A stretch of 64,000 bases of DNA. It comes from Theocolax elegans (taxonomy: Eukaryota > Arthropoda > Insecta > Hymenoptera > Cerocephalidae). The DNA is taken from positions 3,559,858 to 3,623,857 of the forward strand of contig CM047430.1 of NCBI GenBank assembly GCA_026168455.1, in the 5' to 3' direction. Below the pieces are notes generated by a model. That model was not told where the DNA came from. It worked only from the letters and a program-made list of their open reading frames with translations, and ran no database searches. Below are positions 1 through 9,067 of the stretch, piece by piece; positions within the stretch are counted from its first letter, which is position 1, and each line of letters opens with the position of its first letter. A program made the position numbers and the translations under genes.

Positions 1-31
1 ATTCCTAATTGTTAATATGTATATATATATG

Positions 32-75
<44 letters not shown>

Positions 76-95
76 TATAAATTGATCAATCGGTA
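1..95. repeat. AT-rich (TA/TG)n tract
   Basis: Bases 17 to about 75 are almost pure TA with a few TG/CA steps. No gene is visible. The tract borders the first copy of the 955-bp duplication. Confidence 0.8.
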
Positions 96-1048
96 CTTAT
101 GCCGACAAATTCTTACGGGAAATGGGAATTGTGCTTACTTTGGGGTAATTATGCCGACGTCAGCATAATTCCACCGTAAATTCAACCATGTATCCGTACT
201 TATGCCGACACACAAAAAATCGGAAAATTATCTTTGTGAGCCCCGCTTTGACGTTATAATATTAATGAAGGATTGAATATTATTATAAGGTCAAAGTGTG
301 CATTTTTACCCGTGAGGGGTATTTAGGTATTTGGGTTATTGGATATTTGGGTTATTGGTTTTTTATGCATTATTCTATCAATTAATATTCTCCACCTTAT
401 ATCTGAGTCGTTACATATGTTTTATAACCTCAAAACACCAAGATAACACGTAGTGTCACCATAAGTACCGATACTGGTGTTTATATATATACTTAGCGAA
501 CGCGAACGAAAATAAAAGGGCAAACAATAAAAGTGAACACGATGTTTAATTTAAAATAAAAAAACAAGAGTATATTATCAAAAAGAGGTAATACACGCGT
601 GCCGCTGCACGCGAGATCGCAGGTCGATGCGCGAAATTAATAAAGAGAGAAAGAGAGAGAGACTACAAAACTGGCACTTACAGTACGTGAGCCGTGATGG
701 ATAATTAAATGACCAGGCGAAGTATGCGTGGTCGCTACTCTCCTAAGCTTCCTGGGGTGCGGCGTCGCCGAATAAACTATCACAGCTTCATTGGGATTAG
801 CAGCACAGCACCAGAATCACAAGCAGCACGAAGCAATAAAAAAAAATGGAGAGAAGAGTAAACAAAAAAGTTTCTCACGACGGTTGAAAATAAGTCTTAG
901 TGAATCTCTTGCCGGTTGAGATTAGTCTCTCGGTTGATATTAGTCTCAGTGCTCTCGCACTTACGAACCGAAAACTCTCTCTCTCTTTCCTTACTTTTAC
1001 CTTTACGAAGGTCCGCAAAAATCGCCGAAAATCGTCGAACGTCGACCT
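96..1048. repeat. 955-bp direct repeat, copy 1
   Basis: This block is repeated head to tail at 1049-2003 with only scattered one- or two-base differences. Both copies start with CTTATGCC and end with GTCGACCT. Within the unit the motif TTATGCCGAC recurs three times, one occurrence inside a near-palindrome (AATTATGC, 8-bp centre with GACGTC, GCATAATT). The right part has TATA-rich stretches and a GC-richer block, as LTRs and untranslated leaders do, but I see no TG...CA ends, primer site or target duplication. No credible ORF. I do not recognise the family. Confidence 0.85.
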
Positions 1049-2003
1049 CTTATGCCGGACAAATTCTTACGGGAAAATGGGAATTGTGCTTACTTTGGGG
1101 TAATTATGCCGACGTCAGCATAATTCCACCGTAAATTCAACCATGTACTCCGTACTTATGCCGACACACAAAAAAATCGGAAAATTATCTTTGTGAGCCC
1201 CGCTTTGACGTTATAATATTAATGAAGGATTGAATATTATTATAAGGTCAAGTGTGCATTTTTACCCGTGAGGGGTATTTAGGTATTTGGGTTATTGGAT
1301 ATTTGGGTTATTGGTTTTTTATGCATTATTCTATCAATTAATATTCTCCACCTTATATCTGAGTCGTTACATATGTTTTATAACCTCAAAACACCAAGAT
1401 AACACGTAGTGTCACCATAAGTACCGATACTGGTGTTTATATATATACTTAGCGAACGCGAACGAAAATAAAAGGGCAAACAATAAAAGTGAACACGATG
1501 TTTAATTTAAAATAAAAAAACAAGAGTATATTATCAAAAAGAGGTAATACACGCGTGCCGCTGCACGCGAGATCGCAGGTCGATGCGCGAAATTAATAAA
1601 GAGAGAAAGAGAGAGAGACTACAAAACTGGCACTTACAGTACGTGAGCCGTGATGGATAATTAAATGACCAGGCGAAGTATGCGTGGTCGCTACTCTCCT
1701 AAGCTTCCTGGGGTGCGGCGTCGCCGAATAAACTATCACAGCTTCATTGGGTTAGCAGCACAGCACCAGAATCACAAGCAGCACGAAGCAATAAAAAAAA
1801 ATGGAGAGAAGAGTAAACAAAAAAGTTTCTCACGACGGTTGAAAATAAGTCTTAGTGAATCTCTTGCCGGTTGAGATTAGTCTCTCGGTTGATATTAGTC
1901 TCAGTGCTCTCGCACTTACGAACCGAAAACTCTCTCTCTCTTTCCTTACTTTTACCTTTACGAAGGTCCGCAAAAATCGCCGAAAATCGTCGAACGTCGA
2001 CCT
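1049..2003. repeat. 955-bp direct repeat, copy 2
   Basis: Second copy of the preceding unit, at an offset of about 955 bp. After it the sequence changes to CCTGTAACAG. Two small indels differ from copy 1, for example one extra A in the ACGGGAAAATGG run. That is why ORF lengths differ between copies, and it argues that none of those short frames is a gene. Confidence 0.85.
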
Positions 2004-2036
2004 GTAACAGTTGTAAACATTAATAAACAGGCTGGA

Positions 2037-2042
2037 CAGAGA

Positions 2043-2074
<32 letters not shown>
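2037..2074. repeat. (GA)n microsatellite
   Basis: About 38 bp of GA dinucleotides with a single GT interruption. Confidence 0.9.
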
Positions 2075-2119
2075 ATGTAACGAGCAATGTAATATAATCA
2101 AATATTACATTGATTTGTT

Positions 2120-2122
<3 letters not shown>

Positions 2123-2154
<32 letters not shown>
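2123..2154. repeat. (TA)n tract flanking foldback element A
   Basis: Pure TA repeat ending exactly at the GGGTGGTTCT end of the palindromic element. A matching ATATAT stretch lies at its other end, as expected if the element inserted into a TA repeat. Confidence 0.85.
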
Positions 2155-2156
<2 letters not shown>

Positions 2157-2437
2157 GTGGTTCTCTGTGACATCGAAGATGAAAAAAATAAATATTGCTA
2201 TAACTGTGGGAATATGTTTTAGAGGTATCCAGTAGTTCTCCTGAATTTTTTCAGATTTTTTCTGGGCCATTATTTTAAGTTACAGAGAGTCAAAGTTGAC
2301 ATTTTAGCACTTTTTTGCATTATATGCCCATTTTCATGAATTTTTAGCTCCCAGGGGATGCATTTTTCACTAAAAACATAAGTATGACTTTTTTTGTAAA
2401 ATTTTCCGAACTTTTCATTAAAAATACTTTTAAAGAC

Positions 2438-3560
2438 TGTAACGGGGTGGGTACTGGGGATATGTAAGGCCCACGGTTAGACCCAATCTGTCCCAACTTA
2501 CCAACCTTAAGTGTGCAGTCCCGCGATGCGGCCGGGAATCCCTTTGATTCCCGTGCAATGCCGTTAACAACGTCAAACACTCCGTTTGACTTATATACCG
2601 TGTGTTGGGCCCTATGCCCAAAATTGCCAACTAGGGTAAACACCGGAGAGGGCGGTATTCGTAGGATAGGACGTTAACCGGTAAAATACTATCAACAATC
2701 GATATTATTGTTAATCGGCGAGAAAGATTGTCTCGCCGAGTCAATTTATTAAATTACCAAATAAATATTAATAAATAAACAATAAATGAACTTTAACAAT
2801 TTACGGGGAGTCGTACCGATGACTACCCCCGAGGTCAGCGCGAAAAGAATCAGCTAAAAATCTATTTAACAGTAGATTACGAGCAACCGATCCGGATATG
2901 ATCGGCTGCTTAACCTGGTGGCATACGTCACACCGTGTGACGTATGAATCTCTGACGTAGAGAGCTTTTACGTAGAAGCTTACTACGTCACGCGCGCCTT
3001 CTCTCGTGAAGTGGCTCCCGCGAACCACCGACCTTTCTATCCGTGCGGGTATTGTCACGAGAGGGGGGGGAAAGGAGGAACGCTTCCTCACCTGGACCGT
3101 GCCAGGTAAATCGGGACGCGAAATATTAAGTAGACACGCGGGTCTAAGTGTGGTGCACCACTTACCGCTTGTATATATATCGCGCCTCGGCGGGAAACGA
3201 CTAGGTAAAGGAGAGACAGCTCGTCCTCGTGCTTATTTCTCTCTCTCACTCCTACGGTCGGGAAGGCGGCCGACTCTTCTTCCTTCTTTCTCACTGCCCG
3301 TGAGACGTGCTGCTCTGCACGCCGACGTGGAGGTTGGTGGGGAGGAACCCTCGCACCCACACACAAAAATGCACTAGTCTAATCACTTGTTTATCCCGTA
3401 AAAATCACTCGGCAATTGTCAACACCTTGTTGATGCCGATCGCGCGCGAACTCTCTCGATACTCCCTTGCGCACGATTCTCGCGCGCGTTCCCTGCGCGC
3501 GCCGCGCTGCATCTCCTCTTTCGCGTTGCATACCTGATCGGTAACTCGCTTACCGTTACA
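2438..3560 (-). repeat. Solo LTR inserted in the left arm of foldback A
   Basis: The insert starts TGTAACGG and ends CCGTTACA, and is bounded by the direct repeat AGAC (2434-2437 and 3561-3564), a 4-bp target duplication typical of Ty3/gypsy. The uninterrupted foldback copy at 27821 reads straight across this point, which fixes the borders. The sequence is about 1.12 kb and matches, in reverse orientation, the solo LTR at 47090-48144. Its reverse complement begins like the LTR of the intact gypsy element at 4945 (TGTAAYGGTAAG), so the families are related. Short ORFs inside it are not genes. Confidence 0.88.
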
Positions 3561-4328
3561 AGACATAAATGTATGCTGTCACACTCTCGTAAGCCATTTA
3601 AACCTTAAATAGTGAAAATCAGCAATTCTGCTCCGGACTCTGGTAACCTAATACTGTCTAAAAGATGTCTTTTTATAGTCAGAAACTGCCTAAAAATTTC
3701 CAGAGTGGGTCTAAATCATTAAGATCACTTATGGTCAAAATATCCGGGAAAAGTGCCCGAAATATTAATAGAAATGTATATTTCTTGCCTTATAACGATG
3801 AATCTATTAGCATGATCATTGCAAAAAAATTTGTGCACTTACCTTGGAGTGGTAGAAAAGTATCTTCACTTGTTTCAGTATCCATCTAATCCCCTGTAAG
3901 CTGCTAAAAATACAAATATTATTATAAAATTATAAAAAATTATTTTTTAAACATTTATAATGCTGGATTTTTAGTTTTACATCCCTTACAAGAATTATAA
4001 TACTAATCTCAAGGATTGGTATAAATATATAAACATCATTATTACAATAACTGAATATACGTATTTAATACAAAGGATATATAAATACATCCGATATATA
4101 ATTATAATGAATAATATGATAACGTGACAGTGCCAAGTTTGTGAAATCTAAACAATGTATTGCTGAATAATAATACTAATAATGTTGATACTTTTATAGT
4201 AATCCTTCAGATTAGTATTATAATTCTTGTAAGGGATGTAAAACTAAAAATCCAGCATAATACATGTTTAAAAAATAATTTTTTATAATTTTATAATAAT
4301 ATTTGTATTTTTAGCAGCTTACAGGGGA

Positions 4329-4553
4329 TTAGATGGATACTGAAACAAGTGGAGATACTTTTCTACCATTCCAAGGTAAGTGCATAAATTTTTTTGCAAT
4401 GATCATGCTACTAGATTCATCGTTATAAGGCAACAAATATACATTTCTATTAATATTTCGGGCACTTTTCCCGGATATTTTGACCATAAGTGATCTTAAT
4501 GATTTAGACCCACTCTGGAAATTTTTAGGCAGTTTCTGACTATAAAAAGACAT
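4329..4553 (-). other. 74-codon ORF carried in the foldback arms (coding status doubtful)
   Basis: The same open frame occurs in all four arms of the two foldback copies: 3665-3889 (+), 4329-4553 (-), 28204-28428 (+) and 28868-29092 (-), with a few substitutions and no stop. On the opposite strand of the right arms, an ATG at 4333 opens a short frame that meets a consensus donor (CCAAG then GTAAGT, near 4375). Either could be a relic of an ancestral gene. Arm copies may also be homogenised, so lack of stops is weak evidence. No domain recognised. Confidence 0.2.
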
Positions 4554-4944
4554 CTTTTAGACAGTATTAGGTTACCAGAGTCCGGAGCAGAATTGCTGAT
4601 TTTCACTATTTAAGGTTTAAATGGCTTACGAGAGTGTGACAGCATACATTTATGTCTTTAAAAGTATTTTTAATGAAAAGTTCGGAAAATTTTACAAAAA
4701 AAGTCATACTTATGTTTTTAGTGAAAAATGCATCCCCTGGGAGCTAAAAATTCATGAAAATGGGAATATAATGCAAAAAAGTGCTAAAATGTCAACTTTG
4801 ACTCTCTGTAACTTAAAATAATGGCCCAGAAAAAATCTGAAAAAATGCAGGAGAACTACTGGATACCTCTAAAACATATTCCCACAGTTATAGCAATATT
4901 TATTTTTTTCATCTTCGATGTCACAGAGAACCACCCATATATAT

Positions 4945-6019
4945 TGTAATGGTAAGTGATGTACTCACTTAACATTATACGAATCAGGTAGGTAGAGTCG
5001 AATGCTATAAATAGATATAGGCATATTCGACGGCGCGAGCGACTGATACCCGCGCGAGGAGAGAGGTAATTGGGGGGAGAGTCGCGCGCGCACAACTCGA
5101 GAGAGAGACACGATCGCGACGACACGTGTGAGCAGACATCCCGGTTTAATTGTATTTTTTCTATCCGGAAGTTTCCGTGAGTTTCAACCGATTGCCCTGT
5201 TTATTAGATATACCGCGGGTGACTTTGATTTACGGTGCATTTTTAGTGCAGTGTTGTTATACACGCTTACGCGACAAAGTGATCGGTGGTCGAGAGATTC
5301 TCCCACCGACATTTGTTCCTTTTAAACGGCAAAGAGACGATAAGAGGGAGGAGTTATTCTTTTCCGGTATTCGAGGCCCAAGGAAGATAACTAAAAGTAA
5401 GTGGTACCACTTCCGCGTTAATAATTATTATCCGGTTTATTTAACGCGAGCGTACATATATTTTTAAGTTAGTTAGCTCGCGTACCCCTTTCCCCTCTCG
5501 CGTTGAGTCAGTGTTTTCGACTCAATCTCCGTGCGTGTTGACCTCGACCATACAGTTAAATGTTATTGTTTTAAATCATCTGTTTTTAATTAAATAAATC
5601 TATCATTTGTTAATGTAGCTCAACCCGTGTTGATTTATAATTTTATCTAACCGGCGTATTGTAATTTTATTCCTCCGTTTCCCTTCGATTCGTATTACAA
5701 GATACGAATTTTCGCGGACTCACTTTTAATTTTCTTTCCGCGGTCCATTTTAGGAAAGAATATCATTATTTTTACCTGCTGTTGTTGGAAATCGTAATTC
5801 GATTTCCATACAACTTTAACGGCAAGTGTGCGGACAGGTAACCGCAGCCGCTGCGCGGGAATAGTTTGTAAATAACACATATATAGATATATACGTTAGT
5901 TCGAGTCATTAAGTGTGCAATATCTAGTCGGCGAAATTGTACAAGTTCGTTCGCCACGAACTAAAGATACGTAAGACGGACGACTCGGTAAGTTTTCCCT
6001 GGGCAAGCACACCGTTACA
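4945..6019 (+). repeat. 5' LTR of the gypsy element
   Basis: Begins TGTAATGG and ends CCGTTACA, giving the usual TG...CA with a longer imperfect terminal inverted repeat. It carries a TATA-like box (5006-5014) and an AATAAA at 5593-5598. It is followed at once by TGGCGCCCAAC. The other copy is 15582-16657. Confidence 0.95.
5006..5014 (+). promoter_or_regulatory. TATA-like box in the 5' LTR
   Basis: TATAAATAG, 61 bp into the LTR, is the best core-promoter match. The same box is at 15643-15651 in the 3' LTR. The transcription start is not determined. Confidence 0.5.
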
Positions 6020-6036
6020 TGGCGCCCAACTAAGTG
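6020..6036 (+). other. Primer binding site
   Basis: TGGCGCCCAACTAAGTG directly abuts the LTR. The TGGCGCC start is the complement of a tRNA 3' CCA region and resembles the lysine-tRNA site used by other gypsy-like elements; the exact tRNA is an inference. Confidence 0.75.
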
Positions 6037-7217
6037 AAGGAAAAAGTCCCTAGACGTTAGGATAACTGATTGCGCGTACACCGCGCGCGACAAGGGAATA
6101 GCAACGGACCGGAATTGAATTGTTTGAACATATGCTCGGTTGATTTACGTGTGTTTAAGGATTAATACGTTAGTTACGTTGATTAATGTATTAATTATTG
6201 TCGACAATTGAATTAATTGAATTGCAATTAAATTTCAATTAATAAATTATTGTGTTTGACAGTAATTTAGATAACTTTATCGGATTTTCTTCGTTTTTTT
6301 TTTTGTTTTTTTATCAGGAAGTAATCCGAAGTCGACAGTAATAAAATTTTTTTTTAGATAATTATTGACACACGTAAATTATAATAATTTCAGATTTATT
6401 TATTTATATGAGATAGAATGGTTTGAGGTCCGCGATTTAATAACACGTGTCCCTGATTCCGTATAGGTTAGTCGGAAAATTAGCGAGAATAATTTTTGCG
6501 ACTTAATAAAAATTGTTAATACCTGTGCAAGGGTGTGATTTTTGAAATTTGCTTTTGTTATAATTTTGACTACGCGTATCGGCTCTCGCGTCATAATAAA
6601 AATTGTATTTATTTTTTTTTATGTAATACGCGATTGTAAGAGGTCACTGCGTCAGATATTCTATATAGTTAGGTAGGAATATATTTATTTGTTAATTTAT
6701 TTATTGATAATTTATTAATTTATTTGTTAATTCGTTGACGAATTTGTTTAATTTTAAGTATATTTGCGTGCGCTGGTGACCGAGAGCCGAGGATAATCCG
6801 TTTTCTTCCTCATTTTATCGGATTAAAATTTTTTTTTATTATTTGTTTATTACTTCGTTTGATTTATTTATTGTACGAAAGTTTTTTTTTTGGTTTTGTT
6901 GTAGATCGGGTACAGTATTTTAAAATAAATTAAACTGAAACGCGTATAACAAATTTAAATTGAAGGTGAAATTTAATTTATTTTGTGAAATAGTTGTCAA
7001 AATTATAAAATTTTTTTATCACCAGCAAGTTTCAAATTGGTGAGCGTAAGGTGTTTGTTTAAAAGGGAAAAGATCACAATCTTCAACACAGTGGCCCAAT
7101 AATTTAGTAGTTTAACGCCACCTAGTGTTGAATAACAGGACCTTGCACAAGTACCTGCGGAAGCGATTTTTCTTTATTTTTGTTTTGTTAAGAAATCGGC
7201 GGTAATTTTAAGTTAGT
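6037..7217 (+). other. Long AT-rich leader, no ORF
   Basis: About 1.2 kb between the primer site and gag. It has many T runs and short AT repeats but no ORF with family resemblance. It presumably forms the 5' untranslated and packaging region of the genomic RNA. No donor splice site could be chosen with confidence. Confidence 0.6.
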
Positions 7218-8987
7218 ATGGCAGAGTCGATGACTAACCAGATTGACAACTGGATTGATACTCAATCCGGTGAACAGATCAAGGCTCACCTCGAATCGTT
7301 GGAGATGCGGGTTGACGGCCCAAATTATAAGAGAGCCGAGCGTCTCCAACGGTGGTTAATGGGTAATTATACGGCTCAGGATTTCGCTGAAGAAACAAAT
7401 CTGTTGGCAGATCGCGAAAGGCGAAATAGGCGGAGGTCGGATTGGTTTGAGGCTATGTTCGCCCAGAATCCGGCACTACCTGATCCGGATTCTGATCCAA
7501 GTGTTGTAGAAGTTTTACAACAGACTCTTGCGCTGGACGTTCCAGACATAGAAAGGCAAGAGACAGACGTAAATGCTGAGGTAGATCAGCATACGGAGGA
7601 TCAGCAATCCGAGGTCTCCAGCCAAGAAACTAACAAAGAGGAATGGATCACGTTAGTTTCTACAGGCGGAGCACAGTTTGAAATACCGGAAACATTCGCT
7701 GCGATGTTGACGTTGCAGTTGAAACAACAGGCCGTCATGACTGCACGGATAAAAGATTTGGAAGATCAAGTGAGTGCTCTGAGATTGGACTTCTACGCCC
7801 GCGATGGTACGCAGAGAACGAGTACCAACAGAAATAGAGAGCCGAACCAACATGTCCGATTGCAGGACACGTATACGTGTCACACACTGGATGATACGGA
7901 CGAAAGACCACGACAGGTGCAGGCAGGGTGTGAGGGTTATCAAGCACCTCAAGCACCTGCTAGAGGAGCTTTGGGGAGGGGCGAGATATGGAGACAAGGT
8001 CAGCCTCCATATTCTAGCTCTCCCTACCCTAGTCGGATGGACTCGAACGTAACCGGCCAGTCTACAACTAGATCGGCCGGGACAGTGCGCGATGTTGGCG
8101 CAATTGTTCGTAAGTGGGGAGTTCGATTCTCTGGAGACAAAAGCCAGAGTATCGAAGCATTTCTTGCGCGAGTAGAAGATTGTAGGATACTCGCCAACCT
8201 CAGCGAGGACGAGGTGTTACCGTCCTTGTCGGAACTTCTCACCGATAACGCAGCTACGTGGTATCGGAATGTGAAGGATAGATGGCACTCCTGGCAAGAT
8301 TTTGTGAGATACGCCAAGATGTGGTACGGAATGGGCCAGAGTTATCAACAACGGCTCATCGAGGAGTCTAACGCTCGCACGCAAGGCGAAGATGAGCCGG
8401 TAAGGGATTATATCACCTGCTCGATTGCGATTATGCGTAAGCTCAAGCCAATTCCGGATGAGCGGAGCCAGTTAGATCACCTGTACCGCAATATGCTACC
8501 TCAACTCCAACGTTTATTTAAGAGAGTTGAAGCTCGGTCGATCGAGAGTTTTTTGCAATTGGCGTTGGACGCCGAGCAAACACTCGAACGAGAAAAATTA
8601 TATCGGCCGCCGCCCGCAGAAGAAGACTTGATGCTACCTGAGTTAGCATATAAGTCGCGGAATAAGAAGCGGCCGAACGCTAAACCAAAGGTAGCAAGCG
8701 TAGCCAAGGAATTGAGTGAACCGGCTCCAACAGATCTTCTGGAACGGTTCACCAAAATCCTCGAGGAGACGCTAGTCTCCGTTAAGACGAGTTGCCATAC
8801 AGCTGGGGTGAGAGGCAAGGTGGATGTCTCTCAAAGCAAGAAGACCCACAGATCAAATGGGGACAGAGGAAGGGTAATCGCAAGAGTCCTGACCGACAGT
8901 CATCGAGTGGCCATACTTCAAGAAACGACGAGAAGTCTAATGCCGGTGATAAGGAAAAGCGAAAGGAGGTTGTCCCCAAGCCCGTAG
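7218..8987 (+). CDS. gag: Gag polyprotein (C-terminus out of frame)
   Basis: Structural protein that would form the retrotransposon particle around its RNA. The ATG at 7218 is the first in a long open frame with no earlier in-frame start. Residues ~1-140 are charged. A short predicted coiled coil near 165-190 precedes a basic low-complexity stretch. Residues ~290-415 match the retrotransposon Gag core: WGVRFSGDKSQSIEAFL, then AATWYRN and an FVRYA segment. The expected CCHC zinc knuckle is not in this frame. It lies in the -1 frame downstream (to 9067), so the last ~50 residues here are probably missense after a 1-base loss, or a second recoding site. The assignment is firm; the C-terminus is not. 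Confidence 0.85.
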   Translation: MAESMTNQIDNWIDTQSGEQIKAHLESLEMRVDGPNYKRAERLQRWLMGNYTAQDFAEETNLLADRERRNRRRSDWFEAMFAQNPALPDPDSDPSVVEVLQQTLALDVPDIERQETDVNAEVDQHTEDQQSEVSSQETNKEEWITLVSTGGAQFEIPETFAAMLTLQLKQQAVMTARIKDLEDQVSALRLDFYARDGTQRTSTNRNREPNQHVRLQDTYTCHTLDDTDERPRQVQAGCEGYQAPQAPARGALGRGEIWRQGQPPYSSSPYPSRMDSNVTGQSTTRSAGTVRDVGAIVRKWGVRFSGDKSQSIEAFLARVEDCRILANLSEDEVLPSLSELLTDNAATWYRNVKDRWHSWQDFVRYAKMWYGMGQSYQQRLIEESNARTQGEDEPVRDYITCSIAIMRKLKPIPDERSQLDHLYRNMLPQLQRLFKRVEARSIESFLQLALDAEQTLEREKLYRPPPAEEDLMLPELAYKSRNKKRPNAKPKVASVAKELSEPAPTDLLERFTKILEETLVSVKTSCHTAGVRGKVDVSQSKKTHRSNGDRGRVIARVLTDSHRVAILQETTRSLMPVIRKSERRLSPSP

Positions 8988-9067
8988 CTTGCAATATATG
9001 TGGCAAACTGGGCTATACAATTAGGACGTGTCCTGATTGTGCAAAAAACGCGCGGGGAAGCGGCTAG
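8786..9067 (+). pseudogene. Gag nucleocapsid segment in the shifted frame
   Basis: This frame is closed upstream by a stop at 8783 and encodes a basic segment ending in a CCHC-type zinc knuckle (CNICGKLGYTIRTCPDC). It then overlaps the start of pol. It should be the natural C-terminus of Gag because it holds the knuckle and the frameshift signal into pol. It overlaps Gag out of frame, so either a single-base deletion occurred between 8786 and 8987 or ribosomes shift there. I favour a mutation. Confidence 0.7.

Larger units (their letters stand above)
2155..4936. mobile_element. Long palindromic (foldback) element, copy A
   Basis: The left end reads GGGTGGTTCTCTGTGACATC and the right end is its reverse complement. 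The arms stay complementary for several hundred bases towards a centre near 4010-4190. The element is flanked by TA repeats on both sides. A second full copy lies at 27821-29475 without interruption (1655 bp). Comparing the two shows that copy A carries an extra 1.1-kb LTR at 2438-3560, leaving about 1.66 kb. No transposase is encoded, so it is non-autonomous. A TA target site is likely but cannot be proved inside a TA repeat. Transcripts would fold into a long hairpin. Confidence 0.88.

Noticed and set aside
2801..3377. ORFs of 90-123 codons in 2801-3377 and 3088-3366
   Set aside because: They lie inside the solo LTR, overlap on both strands, and are not preserved in the other LTR copy at 47090.
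5150..5467. 105- and 132-codon ORFs in the gypsy LTRs (5150-5467, 15707-16105)
   Set aside because: Inside LTR untranslated sequence. The start differs between the two LTRs because of an indel, and no family resemblance is seen.
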